From NCBI GenBank assembly GCA_947471745.1, contig CANJKZ010000924.1, positions 124,001 to 188,000 on the forward strand: a DNA stretch of 64,000 nt, in the 5' to 3' direction. The notes under the pieces were generated by a model. That model searched no databases, was not told where the DNA came from, and saw nothing but the letters and a program-made list of their open reading frames with translations. The DNA is from Closterium sp. Naga37s-1 (lineage: Eukaryota > Streptophyta > Zygnematophyceae > Desmidiales > Closteriaceae). Made by a program: the position numbers and the translations under genes. Below are positions 30,651 to 41,556 of this stretch, piece by piece. Numbering within the stretch: the first letter of the stretch is position 1; each line of letters opens with the position of its first letter.

Positions 30651-33524
30651 CTGTGGTTATAACGTAGATAATAGCGCCCTCCTTCGCAAGCCGAGTTTTT
30701 ACAAACAGATCAGTGAGTATAACTGATACTACAATGCCAAGAATAACCCACTATTCAGACACGTTCAGTGCGCCAATTTGTTCCCATGGTTATTTTGATT
30801 TGCCTCGGACAGTAAGTCGTCGCTTAAGTAGAGCTTCGTGTTTTACACAGGAAACACGGTGAGCGTCTCGTAGTGAAGAATATACATCCTTTGTTGTGGA
30901 GTGTAAACTGTGGGCCGTCGAGCTTTGCAACTATAGATTAGCTATGGGCCTGTTCAGAATGAGCATTTTTGTGCGGTTTAGTGAGCATCAAGTGTAATAC
31001 TCTGAACAAATTCTGTGCTGTGGTTCGTCTTCCTCTTCCCCCAAGCTTGTTCGTGGCAGTATATGCTGAGGTTCTTCTTCCTCCTCCCCCGAGCTTGTTC
31101 AGGAGTCCTCATCTCGAGCAGCAGATTTTCATTTCAGATTTCGTGCTTCGTATACCAATATGGAGCGAGCAGCTCTCCTCGTCCTCCTCCTTGGTAAGCA
31201 CGACTACTACCTTCTTGCTTTAGTACTTCCCTCCGTCACAAATGAATATGAAGTATCCCGCCGACATGCTCAAGAAGATCATTTGTGGGTGATCGATTTA
31301 TCCCACTGCCAGTGAGTATGTCGCTTCAGCCACTACTACGTGATAGTAGCTAGCGACCGCCTTTCCTTTTCTGACAATTCGTTTCAGCGGCAGTCTCTAC
31401 TTCCGAGGACTCATATTGCCCCCTCTTGCGCGCTGTTTGTCCAATAGGTGCGGTGTTCTCCACTGTCGCCGCGGCTACATCAATCCCGCCATTCCTCCCA
31501 CGCGACGGCTACGTTTCAGTCGCCTCGCATCGCGGAAAAGGGAAATTGCGGTTTTTGCCTTCCGAAGGTTTTTCTGCGGAAATTTTGCGAAAATGTTGCA
31601 CGAAGTATCCAGAAAACAACGCACGCAAAAAGCAACTTTCTGAACACCAGTGGCGCATGCGAACACCGACACAAAACAGTCACCCCAAAGTTGCTTTTCC
31701 GTCAACATTTTCACGTCAATCGGTTTCGCGCGGTCGATGGAGTTTGCAAACGGTTACGCAGAGTGACGATGACAGTGAAATGTAACTACAAACTTAACGA
31801 ACCAAAACAACCCCACGAACACCCCACGAAGTCCAACGAGATTGTAAAACTGGATACTTCGTTTTTGTTTAGGCTCAAATCTAAACGTTGACCACCCAAC
31901 ATAACGCATGTACGCTAGCTGGTATCTTCTGCAGTGGGACGTGGCATACAGAAAAATCATTTACAACCAATCATTGCTATTTCTGCAAACTGTCAATCAC
32001 TCCCCACCCTCTGGTCTATCTACACATCACCACACCCAACCAAACCAATAATCCACCCAATAAGCCCACCCCAGTCAATCAATCCCCAAGCTCCCTTATC
32101 GACACATCAGCTCAGCACACCGCACCTCCAACCCAGTCTTCTTCCTCACCCTCACACCGTCAGTTCACAGTTTCTTGTTCAATTTTCACCTATAGCTCCT
32201 TGTATGTCCTTCTCACGGCTCGACTAGCATATGTACTATATTTCCTGGAACCCCTCGCTTGTTTTGCGATTTCCTCTCCGCCAAATCGCACATGTATTAG
32301 TGCAACCCTTGCATATTTTCCGTGCTCTGTTGTCATTCGTCATGACCCGACTTCTCATATTGAATATGCTATCCGCGCCCTTCGTTCCAGGTCGTCGACT
32401 TTCAACATTTTCGCGGAGGACATGGGCGCAAGTAGTGACGCTTAGGCGCCATTCCGGTAGCTACTTATCTTACAACTTGGAAGGTATTCTTATGACTTGT
32501 GACGTATACATTTTCTCCCTTATCCTCCTCCCCTCACAACCTCCCATTCCCCTTCGCAGGTCTACGACTCTCTGCGTTTCCGCAACGGACTTGCGCGCAC
32601 GTAGTGACGCTGATGCGCATTTCCAGCAGGTTTGTTTGTTATTCTTTTTCCGTTCCGAATAGTATTAGTTTCCCTGGTGAGGTATACGTTTTTCCTCCAG
32701 CAATGTTCTACTCTACATGTTTTGGTCGCCGTTTCCGTTTTTGCGTCGCTTCATGGTAAGGCATTTCTCCTCAGTTTCCAGCTCCATTTCATGTTAATTT
32801 CTCGTTTCTTTCGTTTGCAGCTCGTTCATTTATTACGTATGAGACTAAGACAGTGGAACATGTCTGTCGTCGTGTGCGGTACCATCGGTATGCGGTACCA
32901 TTGGTATGCAGTTGATGCTAAGTATGCGGTTTTTGTGTATAGCAAATGTTTTTACCGCTAACCCCAATGCGACATCTCAGCGAGGTGCGTAACAGTAACC
33001 CCTATTGTGTATATATTTTTTTTGCAGGGCGTACCTGTTACTGCAGCCTTATCGTCAACCAGAATCGCAATATGTATATTTTTCAACAATAATGCATACT
33101 CCATTATTACTAACCCCAATGGTGAGTGGTGAAAACGCAAACTTGGTTTGCTTGTTTAACAAGTGTACATATCCTCTGTTTTCCAGGTTACATCCGTTTC
33201 CTAACTTGCAGATTTTTTCTTCTTTCAGAGACGCAGGTCTAGAAACCTAGCAGTGCAGTCTAAGTTAGGCGTGGGTGTAGATACGAAGATGTTTACAGTT
33301 TGTGTGTGCCTTGTGAATACTAATTATACGGTAATAACGAGATACAAACTCATTACTAGTGTGGGGTGAATCAAAATCGTCGCATGGTTTTTTTTGTAGA
33401 ATTCGCCAGCCAATCGTAATTTGTTACTGCACACCAAATTGCAGGCTAGATTGGTCCACATGGCAAGATTACGTGCGTTGATCAGATTCGTATCCGACGG
33501 TTGAAATTAGAGTACAGTGACCTC
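30651..33524. other. 2.9 kb of unassigned sequence
   Basis: Lower GC than the elements on either side. There are several pyrimidine tracts ending in CAG (for example near 32390, 32559, 32820 and 33028) and GTAAG/GTGAG donors, which would suit a spliced gene, but no protein family could be recognised and no long frame survives. A short duplicated segment (32391-32458 and 32560-32626) is described separately. Confidence 0.35.
32391..32626 (+). repeat. Two diverged copies of a 68-bp exon-like segment
   Basis: 32391-32458 and 32560-32626 align without large gaps and share GTAGTGACGCT and GGAC-TG-GCGCA. Each follows a CCTTCG..CAG acceptor-like sequence. In one frame the peptides are similar (RLSTFSRRTWAQVVTLRR and RLSAFPQRTCAHVVTLMR). 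This may be an exon duplication in an unknown gene or a degenerate repeat. Confidence 0.5.
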
Positions 33525-33650
33525 TGTCAGAATATTATGCTCTAGCCTGTAGTGGGGTGCTCCATAGCGAGTACAACCCTTCTAGGGTTTGCTATTTGTA
33601 TCCTCATTCTTGCTAGTGCAATCCTCTCTTCTTCCTTTTAAACTTTCACA
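33525..33650 (+). repeat. 5' LTR of T2
   Basis: 126 bp, TGTCAGAATA to AACTTTCACA, identical to the 3' copy. Confidence 0.95.
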
Positions 33651-33742
33651 TGCTATCAGAGCAGGTCGATCCCCTTGGATCGATCCTGTGGGTGGGATCA
33701 CCACCTCGTTGCTTCCGCTGCAACTTCCACTGCTACCCTCTG
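33651..33742 (-). other. Antisense initiator-tRNA-Met-like leader of T2
   Basis: The plus strand begins TGCTATCAGAGCAGGTCGAT directly after the LTR. The minus strand reads as a tRNA: GCAGCGGAAGC (D-arm match), GGTGGTG...CCCACCCACAGG, then GCTCTGATAGCA. A hairpin GATCC-CCTT-GGATC lies at 33668-33681. The GGGCCC seen in the other copies is lost here. Confidence 0.72.
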
Positions 33743-34449
33743 TGCCGCACGCCCCGTGTCGTGCGGCAGTTTTTCTTCCCGCCGTGCGCCCCGAGGCGCG
33801 CGGCGGTTTTCTGCCCGCCGTGCGCCCCGTGGCGCGCGGCGGTTCTCTGCCCGCTGTGCGCCCCGAGGCGCGCGGCGGGCTTCTGCCCCGTCACTCGGCG
33901 CGTCGCCCTCGGGAGGCGCTGCGACGGGCGACGGGGACCCGCGCGTCGCCCCCCGTCGCCCGTCGTGGCCTGCGCGCGGCCCGTACAGGCTGCGCGCGGC
34001 CCGTAAGGGCTGCGCCAGGCCCGGACGCGGCCCGTACGGGCTGCGCCAGGCCAGCGCGCGGCCCGTACGGGCTGCGCCAGGCCCGCGCGCGGTTCGGGCG
34101 GCTGTGCCAGGCCCGTGGGCGGCCCTTTCCTCGCTGCCCCTGCCCTCCCCGCTGTCCCCCGTGCTTCTACTGGCGCCCCACCCCTCCTACAGCCCGTTCT
34201 CCTGAATTAGGGTTTGGGGGTGAGGGGTATGGGGGTGAAGCCACTGTGTGCCGTTCCCTGCTCCTCCTCCTCCTCCGTCTCCCTGTGCTGCAGCTGCCGC
34301 TGAGGGGGGGTGGACTTGTTGGAGCCGTTGGAGTGGTACTAAGGGGGGGTGAAGGGGGAGTGGAGCTAGCGGTGTAGCAGCGGGTGTGTGTCAGGGGGAG
34401 TGGGATAGTTTGGGGAGGTTGAAGGGGGTGGCCGCCGTGAAGCCAGCAG

Positions 34450-34700
34450 CTCCAGTCGCCCGTGAGACCGTTGCGCCAGTCGCCCGTGAGCCCGTTGCGC
34501 CAGTCGCCCGTGAGCCCGTTGCTCCAGTCGCCCGTGAGCCCGTTGCTCCAGTCGCCCGTGAGTCCGTTGCTCGTCTGCCGCTACTTTTAGCCGCGGAGCC
34601 AGTTACTCCAGTAGCCCGTGTGCCAGTTGCTCCAGTTGCCAGTGTGCCAGTTGCTCCAGTTGCCCGTGTGCCAGTTGCTCCAGTTGCGCCGTGTGCCAGC
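34450..34700 (+). repeat. 24-bp tandem repeat in the 3' part of T2
   Basis: About ten imperfect copies of a 24-bp unit containing CAGTCGCCCGTGAGCCCGTT, changing gradually to CAGTTGCCCGTGTGCCAGTT. The unit length is a multiple of three, so a frame of Val-Ala-Arg-Glu-Pro repeats stays open; it is not supported as a protein. Confidence 0.75.
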
Positions 34701-34918
34701 AGCTTCAGCTGCCGCCCACTACCTCCTCTCCTCTCATAGTCTCTTTCCTCCTCCTCACTTGCCTGTTGTGACTACCACTAGCTTTGCTCATAATTGTGAA
34801 CTTTAAACTATTGCTTCTTGAACTTGTGCTCAGAATGTGTGGTGACATTGTGATCCACCCTGAGCTTGTACTGCTTTGCTTGCTCTGCTGATTACACCCC
34901 ACTTTGGCTATGGGGGTG

Positions 34919-35044
34919 TGTCAGAATATTATGCTCTAGCCTGTAGTGGGGTGCTCCATAGCGAGTACAACCCTTCTAGGGTTTGCTATTTGTATCCTCA
35001 TTCTTGCTAGTGCAATCCTCTCTTCTTCCTTTTAAACTTTCACA
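34919..35044 (+). repeat. 3' LTR of T2
   Basis: 126 bp, identical to 33525-33650, preceded by the polypurine tract and followed by ACCTC. Confidence 0.95.
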
Positions 35045-35368
35045 ACCTCCACGTCAACATGTTTGAGTTTCATCTCGAGTACGTCGTACGTCACGTGGCG
35101 TTTTCGTGACACTTTCGCAAAGGTTGCTCAAAATTGACGGGAAAGTTACTTTACTGTATTCTAAGTCAGTTGCGTCAATGTGTACAGTTTAGTGACGGAA
35201 GAATGACGGAAACATTGCTTTGCAAGTGACGTGAGCACCCACGATTTTGAACCTAGACTTATTTTCTGCGAGGAGAAAGTAACCCTAAAGTGACGGTACA
35301 ATAACTTTGAAGTTGTTTTTTGCACTTCCCTTTTCTGCGATGCGTCTGCCGCTCAGGCCAAACCCTCG

Positions 35369-36233
35369 GTGTGGAAGGGGAATATAAACAGTAAGTGGTC
35401 GCGTTGCCTCTGCTGGAAGTGCGCCTTTGCTGAACTAGCAACGTCACAAGTTGGTACCAGGTGCCCGCCGGCCGCCTCCTCCAAAGTTTACCGAATTGTG
35501 GCGAGTTTCCCGTTTTGCTATCTGAGAATCTCGCGTTGCATATGTTCCACTCGGCGTCTCATGCCATGGTGCTTCCCTGCTGTCCTTCAGGTCCTTCCCT
35601 GCCCGGCAGGGAAATACGTGGCAAAACTCCGTCCTCGAAGGGTAAATGGGAAATTAACTAGCGACAAAGGCGCGTCGGGGAAATATGTCATACAGGCAGT
35701 GAAGTAAGTCCCCCTGCGATTTCTATCTGCTGGTTTAGGGTGAGGAACAAGGAACCTGGTAGCCACCTGAGGGATCCCAATTTCCATGGGTCACTGACAG
35801 CCTCAAGTGGTCAAAATTTTGCAGATGTAGTAGGATAAACCCCCAGTTGTGCCGGTGGTCCCCCATCACTCCCACCCACCTTCTTCCCTCTCCCCTGTAC
35901 GGAGATTCCCTCCATGCCCCTGTTCGCAGGTACTCAGCATCCTCAATCTATGTCAGGACTTACATCACTATGCTGAACCTAAAAAATGGAGGAACAAATC
36001 CTGGCTTCGACACTGGACCTTCTTGTGCTCCTACTGAACTGGGAGGCGCTCTAAGTTGGGTAAACATCACACGTGAAAAGAGCAAGACCTACAGCTACAC
36101 GTTCTACGACAGCATGGGGCCTATGGCACCGGGTGATGTACCTGTTCCGTTTGCTTCGCTGGGCAAGTACGTGTTTATTGGGCATGTCAATAACTTCTAC
36201 GCAATCTGCGGGAAGCTCAAGAAGGTGATCTAG
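35369..36233 (+). CDS. Possible spliced gene of unknown function, 3' part
   Basis: An open frame ending at 35703 (KGASGKYVIQAV) meets a GTAAGT donor at 35704. A GCAG acceptor ends at 35929, and the next exon (35930-36233) continues in the same frame (KYSASSIYVRTYITML ... YAICGKLKKVI) to a TAG. The 226-bp intron junction is clean in both sequence and phase. Upstream structure is unclear: an exon near 35355-35390 could splice to the AG at about 35609. No family was recognised. The last exon is hydrophobic-aromatic with no membrane segment. It could be a host gene or the remnant of one. Confidence 0.4.
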
Positions 36234-36899
36234 TGGTTGTCTCGTTGCGGCTACCACAAGTTGTGGTTACCTCATCGTGTTGGATAGAGAAAAACGAATA
36301 TGGATATGCACAATTCCCCACACCAAAGTTTCTAGCTGACTTTACTATTGTTTCTAAGGATGAGATACACTATTTGCGCTCAAATCCACTGTTATAACTA
36401 ACAGGGAGTGCGTGACCAGCTTTAACCGGGCCCCTATTCCATAACGTATCTACGGTGGCTGAAGGTTTGTGGGTTGTTCCATGTGGACGTGAAGTCCTCC
36501 CTCCACGCCATCACCACTGTGTTGCTCTTGCATCGTATGTCACCAAGTGGCTCCCCTTCACCGGCCATCACCATCTACGGAGGGCTGCACAGAATGTACG
36601 TGCATCCAAACAAAAGTTGACAGCAATCCTCAACCACACATGTCTCTTCTGGAACTTTTCCTGCCCCGTGGCACTCCACCCAAGCCTGATGCAACGTTAT
36701 TGCAATTCCGTCATTTCCGGAAGCCCTGGCCACATTCTTTCACAGTGTTTGTCAAGATGTTCCAACCAGTTCAACAGATAAGATATTGGTGGGACTGTTG
36801 ACGGGAAATGGCCCCGCCCTCGCTTGGGCAAAGCCGACATTGCAGTCGAATGCGCGGGAGGTGCAGCCGGCTGCCCGCAGTGGACGTCGCTAACTTGGG

Positions 36900-37530
36900 C
36901 GTGCAGGTCGACGAAGTTGGTCGACCTGCGTGGGACCACTGCGAAGCCGCCGACGATGGGAAGTCGGTGGCTGACTTCAACTGGCGTGTGCGACGAGGGG
37001 GTTCGTCGACCTGCGGGGACGCCGACTTGGTAAAAGCCCGCGGGTGATGTCGACCTGGGCGGTCGACAAGCACGTACATCAGTTTGCGGGCTCCCTCAAC
37101 AGGTCGACGCCGACTTCGATTTTACCCGGTCAACCGAGTTACCTGGTCAACGAGGTCTGCGGAGGTGCGCGAACGTCGTCGAGGTTGTTGTGGCGAAGTC
37201 GACCAACGTGGCAGCACGTGGTCAACGTGGCTCATCAGGCACAACCGTCGGCACGTGGCCTACTTGGCACCTGCGCGATGTGCGTGACGGTGCACGTCGT
37301 GCTCAACCGTCTACAAGCACCTGCGAAGTAGGTGTACGCATGTGCTGTCACCTGCGGTTGCAACACTGGCAGGCCGCCCTGCTGCAGCGTTGGCAAGCCG
37401 CCTTGGTGCAGCGCTTGCAGGCCACCGACTTGCTACGTTGGCAAGTCGCCTTTCTGCTGTGTTGGCGCGGTGTCGACTTGCAGTGCAGCAAGTCGCCAAC
37501 TTTGCTGCGCTGGCGGTCGACCTGCCTTTC
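36900..37530. repeat. Degenerate GTCGAC-rich minisatellite
   Basis: The palindrome GTCGAC occurs about nine times in 620 bp (for example near 36907, 36920, 37050, 37063 and 37516). From 37360 onward a GTTGGCAAGCCGCC / TTGGCAAGTCGCC phrase recurs about every 25-30 bp. Both look like remnants of one tandem array. Confidence 0.55.
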
Positions 37531-37984
37531 TGCTAGGATGCCTTGCATCTGATGTAGTCATTGTAGCCATTGCAATTTATATAACTTTTCTTAACTTTTG
37601 CTAGTGAAACTCTTGCTGTTCTACCCCGTGAACGCACGAGTGCTAGATAATACAAGGAACGCTACGATCACTCTTACCACCCATGCCTTCCCCGTATTGT
37701 AGCTTCCACCGGTGTAGAGTGATTCTTCGCGGGGACACGTCATAAAGACCGTCGCGCTGGTCAACCGTCGGATCGACGACGCAGAATAAAGAACCCGCCG
37801 CTTGAAACAATCTGTAAACACTTGCTCTTCGATCGTTGCGCTAGGCACAAAGCGGGCCACACCATACACCACACCATGCTTACTCACACCAACTGTTCAC
37901 GCACACCCTTTCCTCAATCACAACTGCCTGCTCACTCACGGCTATTGCTCGCTCACACCTAATGCTCACTCACACCTTATGCAC

Positions 37985-38130
37985 GTTTGCTCCCATTCCT
38001 CGTGCACTCCCGTCACTCGCACATTCCTGATATTCGCAAACTTGCACATTCCTGTCACTTGCACACTCCCGTCACTCGCACACTCCCGTCGCTCATATAT
38101 TCCTGTCACGCGCACACTTACGCCGCTTAG
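37985..38130 (+). repeat. Short imperfect tandem repeat, unit about 17 bp
   Basis: Five to six units resembling CACTCCCGTCACTCGCA, alternating with CATTCCTGTCACTTGCA. Confidence 0.6.
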
Positions 38131-38473
38131 ACATCATTGCTCACATATTCCCCAGCCTTTCCGTAGCTTTCGCCGCTCCATGGTCTCTAGTCCTTGCCCT
38201 CGCCTCCCCTTCCTTCGCTCATTACGTCGCACTCCCTCACCCTGCCCGACATGTTCCCTTCCATTGTCTGTCGCCCTCGCTTCACCTACCCGTCGCCCTC
38301 ACTTTTCTTAGAATGTCATCTCAGAATCCCAACCACTAGACCACTGGGATAAAAGGGCTTGTTGAGTAGCGGTTGCATGTTAAAAGGGCTTGTTGAAAGG
38401 GCCACTAGACCATACCCCCCCAGGCAAGCGTGCCTGTAACCCTTCCTTAGAATCAATCTGGCATCCCCAGTGC

Positions 38474-39046
38474 CAGGATGCTAAGAGGGTAGGCAAGGTC
38501 AGGTCGAGTGCAGGTCATCAGGTACATGAGGCAGCCCACAAGCTCTGGATACGGGCCACTCGGCTCTACGGACTCATCCGAAGGCAGAGCTGAGAGCGAG
38601 TGACCGGTAGGCAGAGGAGTGGACTGTGGCGAGGAGTACGTGAAGCGGAAGCGCTGAAGGACCTGCTGCACCATGTGTGACTGAGTCAAGGTAATGGTGC
38701 GCCGTGCTCTGTCCCGGGTGATCTGCAAGCCAAGATAGCTGCGCAGCTCACCCAGGTCAGTGCACGTGTGTCTCTTCTGCAGCTCCGACTTCACAAGGGC
38801 CAGTCCCTCAGTGTCAGCAGTGGCAAAGACCAAGTCGTCGACGTACACGAGGATGTAGAACGGCGGCAGCGAAGTGTCGGTGCGTAGAAACAGCGACGGG
38901 TCACCAGTCGAAGGAGCAAACCCAAGAGCTGCAAGCGTCGTCCTCAGTGTGTCGTGCCACTTGCGAGGCGCCTGGCGGAGACCGTAGACTGGCCGCCGGA
39001 GGCTCCACTGGGTACCTGCAGGAAACGACCCAGTGAAGCCAGGTGT
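38474..39046 (-). pseudogene. Family-S copia RT fragment fused in frame to element E integrase
   Basis: The minus strand encodes the middle of a family-S RT, from GFTGSFPAGTQWSLRRP through an intact YVDD to LAYPLSILA, where it breaks into unrelated sequence. It joins, without a frame change, the C-terminal integrase region of element E (TATASTSTPGFTGSF at about 39040-39050), giving a 358-codon chimeric frame (38453-39529). The simplest origin is nesting: E inserted in S5, then a deletion removed the E pol end, the E 3' LTR and the intervening S5 pol. Template switching is the alternative. Confidence 0.8.
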
Positions 39047-39848
39047 GGAGGTACTTGCCGTCGCGGTTGGTGGCGCCTCCATGATATCATCAACGCTCTC
39101 CTCGTTGTTCTCTCCCCCTCCATTTTCGGCTTCCCTTTCCACTTGCGGTGGAACTTCACTCTCTTCAACCTCCTCTCGTGGCGGAAGGATGAAGGTGAGT
39201 TGTTGAGTGGGTTTCTCCTTTGACGGGAACTTGTCTTCATCGAAGACCACGTCCCGAGATGTGACGACGCGCTTGTCACCCAAGTCCCACACTCGCCATG
39301 CACGCTCGTTTGGCGCAATTCCCAAGAAGATTGCTGCACGAGCCTTCGGTTGCAACTTGTGGCGAAGGGGATCCGGTACATGATAGTAGCAAAGGCACCC
39401 AAAGGTGCGTAGGAGGGATAGGTTCGGCTTCGTTCCGGTCCATGCTTCGAACAGAGTCGTTCCCGGTAGCACCTTGGTCGGCACACGATTACAAATCCAT
39501 GCCGCTAGCGCACTCGCCTTCCCCACCACTCATTTCCAAGCTTGGAGTGTTGAAGCAGTGAACGAACGGCTTCCACCAACGTGCGATTAAGCCGCTCCGC
39601 CGCTCCATTTTGTTGGGGTGTGTAGGGTGTCGTGACGTCGTGCTTAATGCCCTTGCTCTTCATCCATTTTTCAAGCTCGTTGTTCACGAATTCGCCGCCA
39701 CCGTCGGTGCGAATAGCCTTGATCCGCTTCTTGTCGTCGTCGCAAACTTCGAGCGCCCACTCTTGAATCGTCTTGGCCGCATCTCCCTTAGCCTTCAAGA
39801 GTCGGGTCCAACACATCCGCGTGGCGTCGTCAAGCATCACCAAGAGGA

Positions 39849-40065
39849 TGTCAAACATACTAGGAGTACGGCCTAGGCTTAGTAGCCTAGGCCACAGTAG
39901 GACTACGAAAGGAGGCGCCAAGTACGAGCTAGGATTGTGTGCAGGAACAGAATTGAGAAGGGGTGATTGAACTAGCAAGCAGCAGGATACAAATAGCAAA
40001 CCCTAAGGGGCTGTACTCACTATTGAGTACCCCATTGCAGGCTACACAAACAACATATTCTGACA
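39849..40065 (-). repeat. 3' LTR of T3
   Basis: 217 bp, TGTCAAACAT to ATATTCTGACA. Includes the palindromic block CCTAGGCTTAGTAGCCTAGG. Confidence 0.93.
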
Positions 40066-40689
40066 CACCCCCATAGCCAAAGTGGGGTGAAATCAGCACA
40101 ATGAGCAGGCATAGCAGAAGTTCACAATTATGAGCAAAGCTAGACGCAGTCACAGGAGGCCAGTGAGGAGGAGGAGTGACAGTGAGGGGAGTGTAGATTG
40201 GAGGCGACGGCTGAAGCTGCAGACACACGGGCAACAGAAGCGGCCGGCACAGTGGCTACCGGAGCAAGGGCCCCGGACTACTGGAGTAACAGACTCCGCG
40301 GCTACGACGAGCGGCAGGAGTAACGGACCCACGGGCGACTGGCGCAGCAGGCTCGCTGGGCTACCGAGAGCAAGGGCTCCGGACTGCTGGCGACACGACG
40401 GCGACCTCCGATCAACCTCCCCCAACTGCCCCACACCCCTGTCACACACCCCCTGCTTCACCCCTAGTTCCACTCCCACATCACCCCCCTAGTGCCCCTC
40501 CCCACGACTCCCACACCTCCACCCCCCTCAGCGGCAGCTGCAGCAGTGGGAGAAGAAAAAGGAGGAGGGGAGAACCCACACCTCTCACCCCCATGCTCGC
40601 CACCCCACACCCCCACCACCGCGGAACGCACGGGGGAACAGGAGGAAGGGGCAGCACGGGGGGGGGGGAGGGGACGGGATGGGATGGAG

Positions 40690-41345
40690 GGACGATGCCG
40701 CGGGTAGCTGCAGGGGCGGCTGCTGCAGTCGCGGGCTGCTCCAGGGGCAGCCGCTGCAGTTGCTGGCTGCTCCAGGGGCGGCCACTGCAGTTGCTGGCTG
40801 CTCCAGGGGCGGCCGCTGCAGTTGTAAGGAAGGAGGGAGGGGAGGCGCGCGGCCCCCAGGGCACCTCGACGGGCGACGTGAAGGGAGCCGCGCGGCCCCC
40901 CAAGGCCGCCACGACGGGCGACAGGAAGGGAGCCGCGCGGGCCCCCAGGGCCGCCGCGACGGGCGACGGGAGGGGCGCCGCGACGGGCCCCCTTGGGGTC
41001 GCCACGACGGGCGACGGGAGGGGCGCCGCGCGGGCCCCCAGGGCCGCCGCGACGGGCGACGGGAAGGGCGCCGCGCGGGCCCCCCGGAACGCCTCGACGG
41101 GCGACGGGACGGGCGCCGCGACGGGCCCACCCGGGGTCGCCACGACTGGCGACGGGAGGGCAGTGCGCCGTCCCCCTTGATGGCGCCTCGACGGACGACG
41201 GGGGGAGGGCAGCGCGTACGCCCCCGAGGGTCGCCACGACGGGCGACGGGAGGGCAGCGCGCCGCCCCCCTTTGATGGCGCCACGACGGGCGACGGGGAG
41301 GGCAACGCGTCCGCCCCCCAGGGTCGCCACGACGGGCGACGAGGG
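40690..41345 (-). repeat. GC-rich tandem repeats inside T3
   Basis: Two arrays: units of about 30 bp with GCTGCTCCAGGGGCGGCC (40715-40825), and units of about 42-45 bp with GCCGCGACGGGCGACGGGA (40860-41340). Long frames on both strands arise from the unit length. Confidence 0.75.
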
Positions 41346-41484
41346 GGGGGGGGGGGGATAGCGCACATGCCCCCGAGGAGCGCCACGACGGGCGCCACGG
41401 TGGGATAAACCGCCACGCGCCCCGAGCGCGCGGCGGAAGCAGAAACCCTAATTTCTGCGCCGCGCACCACGGGGCGCGCGGCGG

Positions 41485-41556
41485 TCAGTACAGCAGCGGA
41501 AGCAGGTTGTGGGCCCATACACAGGAAGGCGGCAGACATGCCGCCCTCTGATACCA
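41485..41556 (+). other. Initiator-tRNA-Met-like sequence abutting the T3 5' LTR
   Basis: This is the clearest copy. On the plus strand, 72 bp run TCAG..., GCAGCGGAAGC (D-arm), GTTGTGGGCCCATACACAGG (anticodon-arm region with the CAT anticodon triplet in GGGCCCATA), a GGCGGCA/TGCCGCC stem where the T-arm would be, and CTCTGATACCA ending exactly at the LTR. Length is close to the 75 nt of a plant initiator tRNA with CCA. The tRNA comparison is from memory. Confidence 0.8.

Larger units (their letters stand above)
33525..35044 (+). mobile_element. Non-autonomous short-LTR element T2 (TRIM-like), complete
   Basis: 1,520 bp with two identical 126-bp LTRs (33525-33650 and 34919-35044) and target duplication ACCTC (33520-33524 and 35045-35049). 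The interior has a tRNA-Met primer site with extended tRNA similarity, GC-rich arrays shared with T1, a 24-bp repeat array at 34450-34700 containing AGTCGCCCGTGAGCCCGTTG, and a polypurine tract CTATGGGGGTG just before the 3' LTR. No gag or pol. Identical LTRs mean a very recent insertion. Confidence 0.95.
36234..38473. other. 2.2 kb without a recognised gene, partly repetitive
   Basis: Contains a degenerate GTCGAC-rich repeat region (about 36900-37530), a short CACTCCCGTCACTCGCA repeat (about 37985-38130) and otherwise unassigned sequence. The right edge is the break in the copia RT remnant at 38474. Confidence 0.4.

Noticed and set aside
38310..38380. tRNA relic near AACCACTAGACCACTGGGA
   Set aside because: It resembles a tRNA D-arm complement only over a short stretch; no cloverleaf could be built.
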